NCBI GenBank assembly: GCA_903904495.1
Contig: CAIVCU010000256.1
Span: 1-6,273 of the forward strand
DNA length: 6,273 nt
DNA from: an uncultured Chlorobiaceae bacterium
GTDB taxonomy: Bacteria; Bacteroidota; Chlorobiia; Chlorobiales; Chlorobiaceae
Direction: 5' to 3'
Shown here one piece after another: positions 4,963 through 6,273 of the stretch. The position numbers and the translations under genes were made by a program. Below the pieces are notes generated by a model. That model did no database searches, was not told the DNA's origin, and was given only the letters and a program-made list of their open reading frames with translations. Each line of letters starts with the position of its first letter. Position 1 is the first letter of the stretch.

Positions 4963-4987
4963 GGGCGACCACGAGGGTCGCCCCTAC
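4963..4987 (-). repeat. REP-like palindromic element with GTAG head
   Basis: Read on the minus strand: GTAG, then GGGCGACC, a CTCGT loop, and GGTCGCCC, a perfect 8-bp GC-rich stem. A GTAG tetranucleotide at the 5' side of an imperfect or perfect hairpin is the hallmark of REP elements mobilised by RAYT (REP-associated tyrosine transposase) proteins. Near-identical GGGCGACC/GGTCGCCC hairpins are, from memory, dispersed in several bacterial genomes. It lies 23 bases after the DUF190 stop and may double as an RNA-stabilising 3' end. Confidence 0.5.
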
Positions 4988-5000
4988 ATGAGATGAAACA

Positions 5001-5028
5001 AAAAGGGAAGCCTTACGGCTTCCCTTTT
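5001..5028. terminator. Bidirectional rho-independent terminator
   Basis: A perfect 12-bp inverted repeat: AAAAGGGAAGCC (5001-5012), TTAC loop, GGCTTCCCTTTT (5017-5028). On the minus strand the stem is followed by a T-rich tail (TTTTTGTTT), so it should end hemL transcription well. On the plus strand the stem ends with TTTT and AATAT, so it can also stop the crcB-DUF190 transcript. It sits between convergent genes, the usual place for a shared terminator. Confidence 0.88.
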
Positions 5029-5033
5029 AATAT

Positions 5034-5059
5034 GCAGTGGCATAAGGCAGTGGCATAAG
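5034..5059. repeat. Perfect 13-bp tandem duplication
   Basis: GCAGTGGCATAAG occurs twice head to tail with no mismatch (5034-5046, 5047-5059), between the terminator and the hemL stop codon (TAA at 5064-5066). It is non-coding. A recent slippage or a protein-binding direct repeat are both possible. Confidence 0.85.
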
Positions 5060-5063
5060 AACG

Positions 5064-6273
5064 TTACTTGCCGGATGCAACAAGGGCGTTATAGTTTGCC
5101 TTGATGGTTTTTTCCAGATCAGCATCTGTGTGTACGAAACTGGTGAACATTGCTTCAAACTGCGATGGAGCAAGATAGATTCCCTGATCGAGCATAGAAT
5201 GGAAGTATTTACCGTGTTTTTTTACGTCCGCAGTGATTGCCGTGTCGAAGTTGATGACCGGTGTTTCCGTAAAGAAGAGGCAGGACATTGAGCCAACACG
5301 GTTCTGCACGTAGTTCAGCCCGAGTTTTTTCAAGTTGTTACTGAAGCCCGCTTCAAGAATTGCAGATTTTCTTTCGAGTTCCGGATAAGGATTCTCTTCA
5401 ATAAGGATTTTAAGGGTCTCAAGGCCAGCGGTCAGCGCAAGAGGATTGCCTGAAAGGGTTCCTGCCTGGTAAACATCTCCAAGCGGTGCAACTCTTTCCA
5501 TGATTTCGCGTTTACCACCGAAGGCTCCAACAGGAAGCCCACCGCCGATAATCTTACCCATTGTGGTCAAGTCAGGTGTGACGCCGTAGAGGCTCTGGGC
5601 TCCGCCGAGAGCGACACGGAAACCGCACATCACTTCATCAAATATCAGGACAATGCCTTCCTGGTTGCAAAGTTCTCGGAGTGCGGCAAGGAACCCTGGT
5701 TGTGGGGGGATAACGCCGGTATTGCCTGCGACCGGTTCGATGATGATTGCCGCAACCTTATCCTTGTTTTCATTGACAAGGAGTTTTACGGATTCGATAT
5801 CGTTGTATTTTGCATTGAGCGTATCCATTGCGGTGCCTTTGGTGACGCCGGGACTGTCGGGGGCGCCGAGTGTCAGTGCACCTGAACCAGCCTTGATCAG
5901 GAAGCTGTCGCCATGGCCGTGGTAGCAGCCTTCGAATTTGATAATTTTATCGCGGCCGGTGTATCCTCTTGCGAGACGAACAGCAGACATGGTTGCTTCA
6001 GTTCCGCTGTTGACCATTCGGACCATTTCGAGCGATGGAACGATTTTACAGAGAAGTTCGGCAATTTCAATTTCCATTTCGATCGGGGTGCCAAAGCTGG
6101 TGCCGATATTTTTCAGGGTATATTCAAGCGCGGCTGTGATTCTTGGATGCATGCTGCCGAGAATGAACGGCCCCCATGAGCCGACATAGTCAAGATAGGT
6201 GTTGCCATCAACATCGGTCATGTATGCACCCGATCCTTTAGCCATGTAAATTGGATTTCCACCAACGGATTTA
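5064..6273 (-). CDS. hemL: Glutamate-1-semialdehyde 2,1-aminomutase, N-terminus missing
   Basis: PLP enzyme that turns glutamate-1-semialdehyde into 5-aminolevulinate in the C5 tetrapyrrole pathway, feeding heme and (bacterio)chlorophyll. The reading frame stays open to the window edge: the residues before the internal Met at 6245 read KSVGGNPIY, matching the family just before AKGSGAYMTDVDGN. The true start therefore lies beyond 6273, and about 30 N-terminal residues are absent. The 402 or so residues present include GSWGP, MVNSGTEATMSAVRLARG (substrate/PLP phosphate region), YHGHGD, FDEVMCGFR (PLP-pyridine Asp), TTMGKIIGGGLPVGAFGG (Schiff-base Lys, codon 5553-5555) and YQAGTLSGNP. All key residues are intact. 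It is transcribed convergently to crcB-DUF190 and ends at the shared terminator. Confidence 0.97.
   Translation of the reverse strand, partial: KSVGGNPIYMAKGSGAYMTDVDGNTYLDYVGSWGPFILGSMHPRITAALEYTLKNIGTSFGTPIEMEIEIAELLCKIVPSLEMVRMVNSGTEATMSAVRLARGYTGRDKIIKFEGCYHGHGDSFLIKAGSGALTLGAPDSPGVTKGTAMDTLNAKYNDIESVKLLVNENKDKVAAIIIEPVAGNTGVIPPQPGFLAALRELCNQEGIVLIFDEVMCGFRVALGGAQSLYGVTPDLTTMGKIIGGGLPVGAFGGKREIMERVAPLGDVYQAGTLSGNPLALTAGLETLKILIEENPYPELERKSAILEAGFSNNLKKLGLNYVQNRVGSMSCLFFTETPVINFDTAITADVKKHGKYFHSMLDQGIYLAPSQFEAMFTSFVHTDADLEKTIKANYNALVASGK

Noticed and set aside
5913..6189. Plus-strand open frames opposite hemL
   Set aside because: They lie antisense to conserved hemL codons and have no ribosome binding site or recognisable domain.
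5064..6245. hemL beginning at the Met codon at 6245
   Set aside because: The frame continues upstream to the window edge with KSVGGNPIY, a conserved part of HemL, so this Met is internal and the gene is cut by the window.

Overview
The window carries nine protein genes, six of them assignable to well-known families. Gene content and protein flavour suggest a green sulfur bacterium (Chlorobiaceae; Chlorobium/Pelodictyon-like). The reasons are a Thermus-type PyrE with a C-terminal CPLC motif, a C5-pathway HemL (the route that feeds chlorophyll synthesis) and medium GC content. The genus is an inference from memory of such genomes, not a search result.

Left half (1-3024, minus strand). Read in the direction of transcription, the order is yqgF (RuvX-like nuclease), a 132-base gap, pyrE (orotate phosphoribosyltransferase), tyrA (prephenate dehydrogenase), nadK (NAD kinase), then the first 37 codons of an unrecognised gene that runs off the left edge. 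pyrE/tyrA and tyrA/nadK are contiguous or overlap by 4 bases, so this is a tightly packed housekeeping operon. yqgF has no ATG, GTG or TTG codon ahead of its first catalytic motif. The best-placed start is an ATA codon 6 bases after a Shine-Dalgarno sequence.

Middle (3025-4939). A divergent promoter region separates yqgF from a plus-strand series: a SOUL/heme-binding-like lipoprotein; then, behind its own good sigma70-type promoter, a small two-helix membrane protein, crcB (fluoride channel) and a DUF190 (PII-like) protein. The last three probably form one transcript. No fluoride riboswitch was found.

Right part (4940-6273). Between the convergent DUF190 and hemL genes lie three compact elements: a REP-like GTAG hairpin, a perfect 12-bp bidirectional terminator and a perfect 13-bp tandem duplication. 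hemL (glutamate-1-semialdehyde aminotransferase, minus strand) lacks its N-terminus because the window ends inside it.

I do not see a clear new system. The points most worth checking are the ATA start of yqgF, the small membrane protein next to crcB/DUF190, the REP-like element, and a palindrome over the SOUL-gene promoter.
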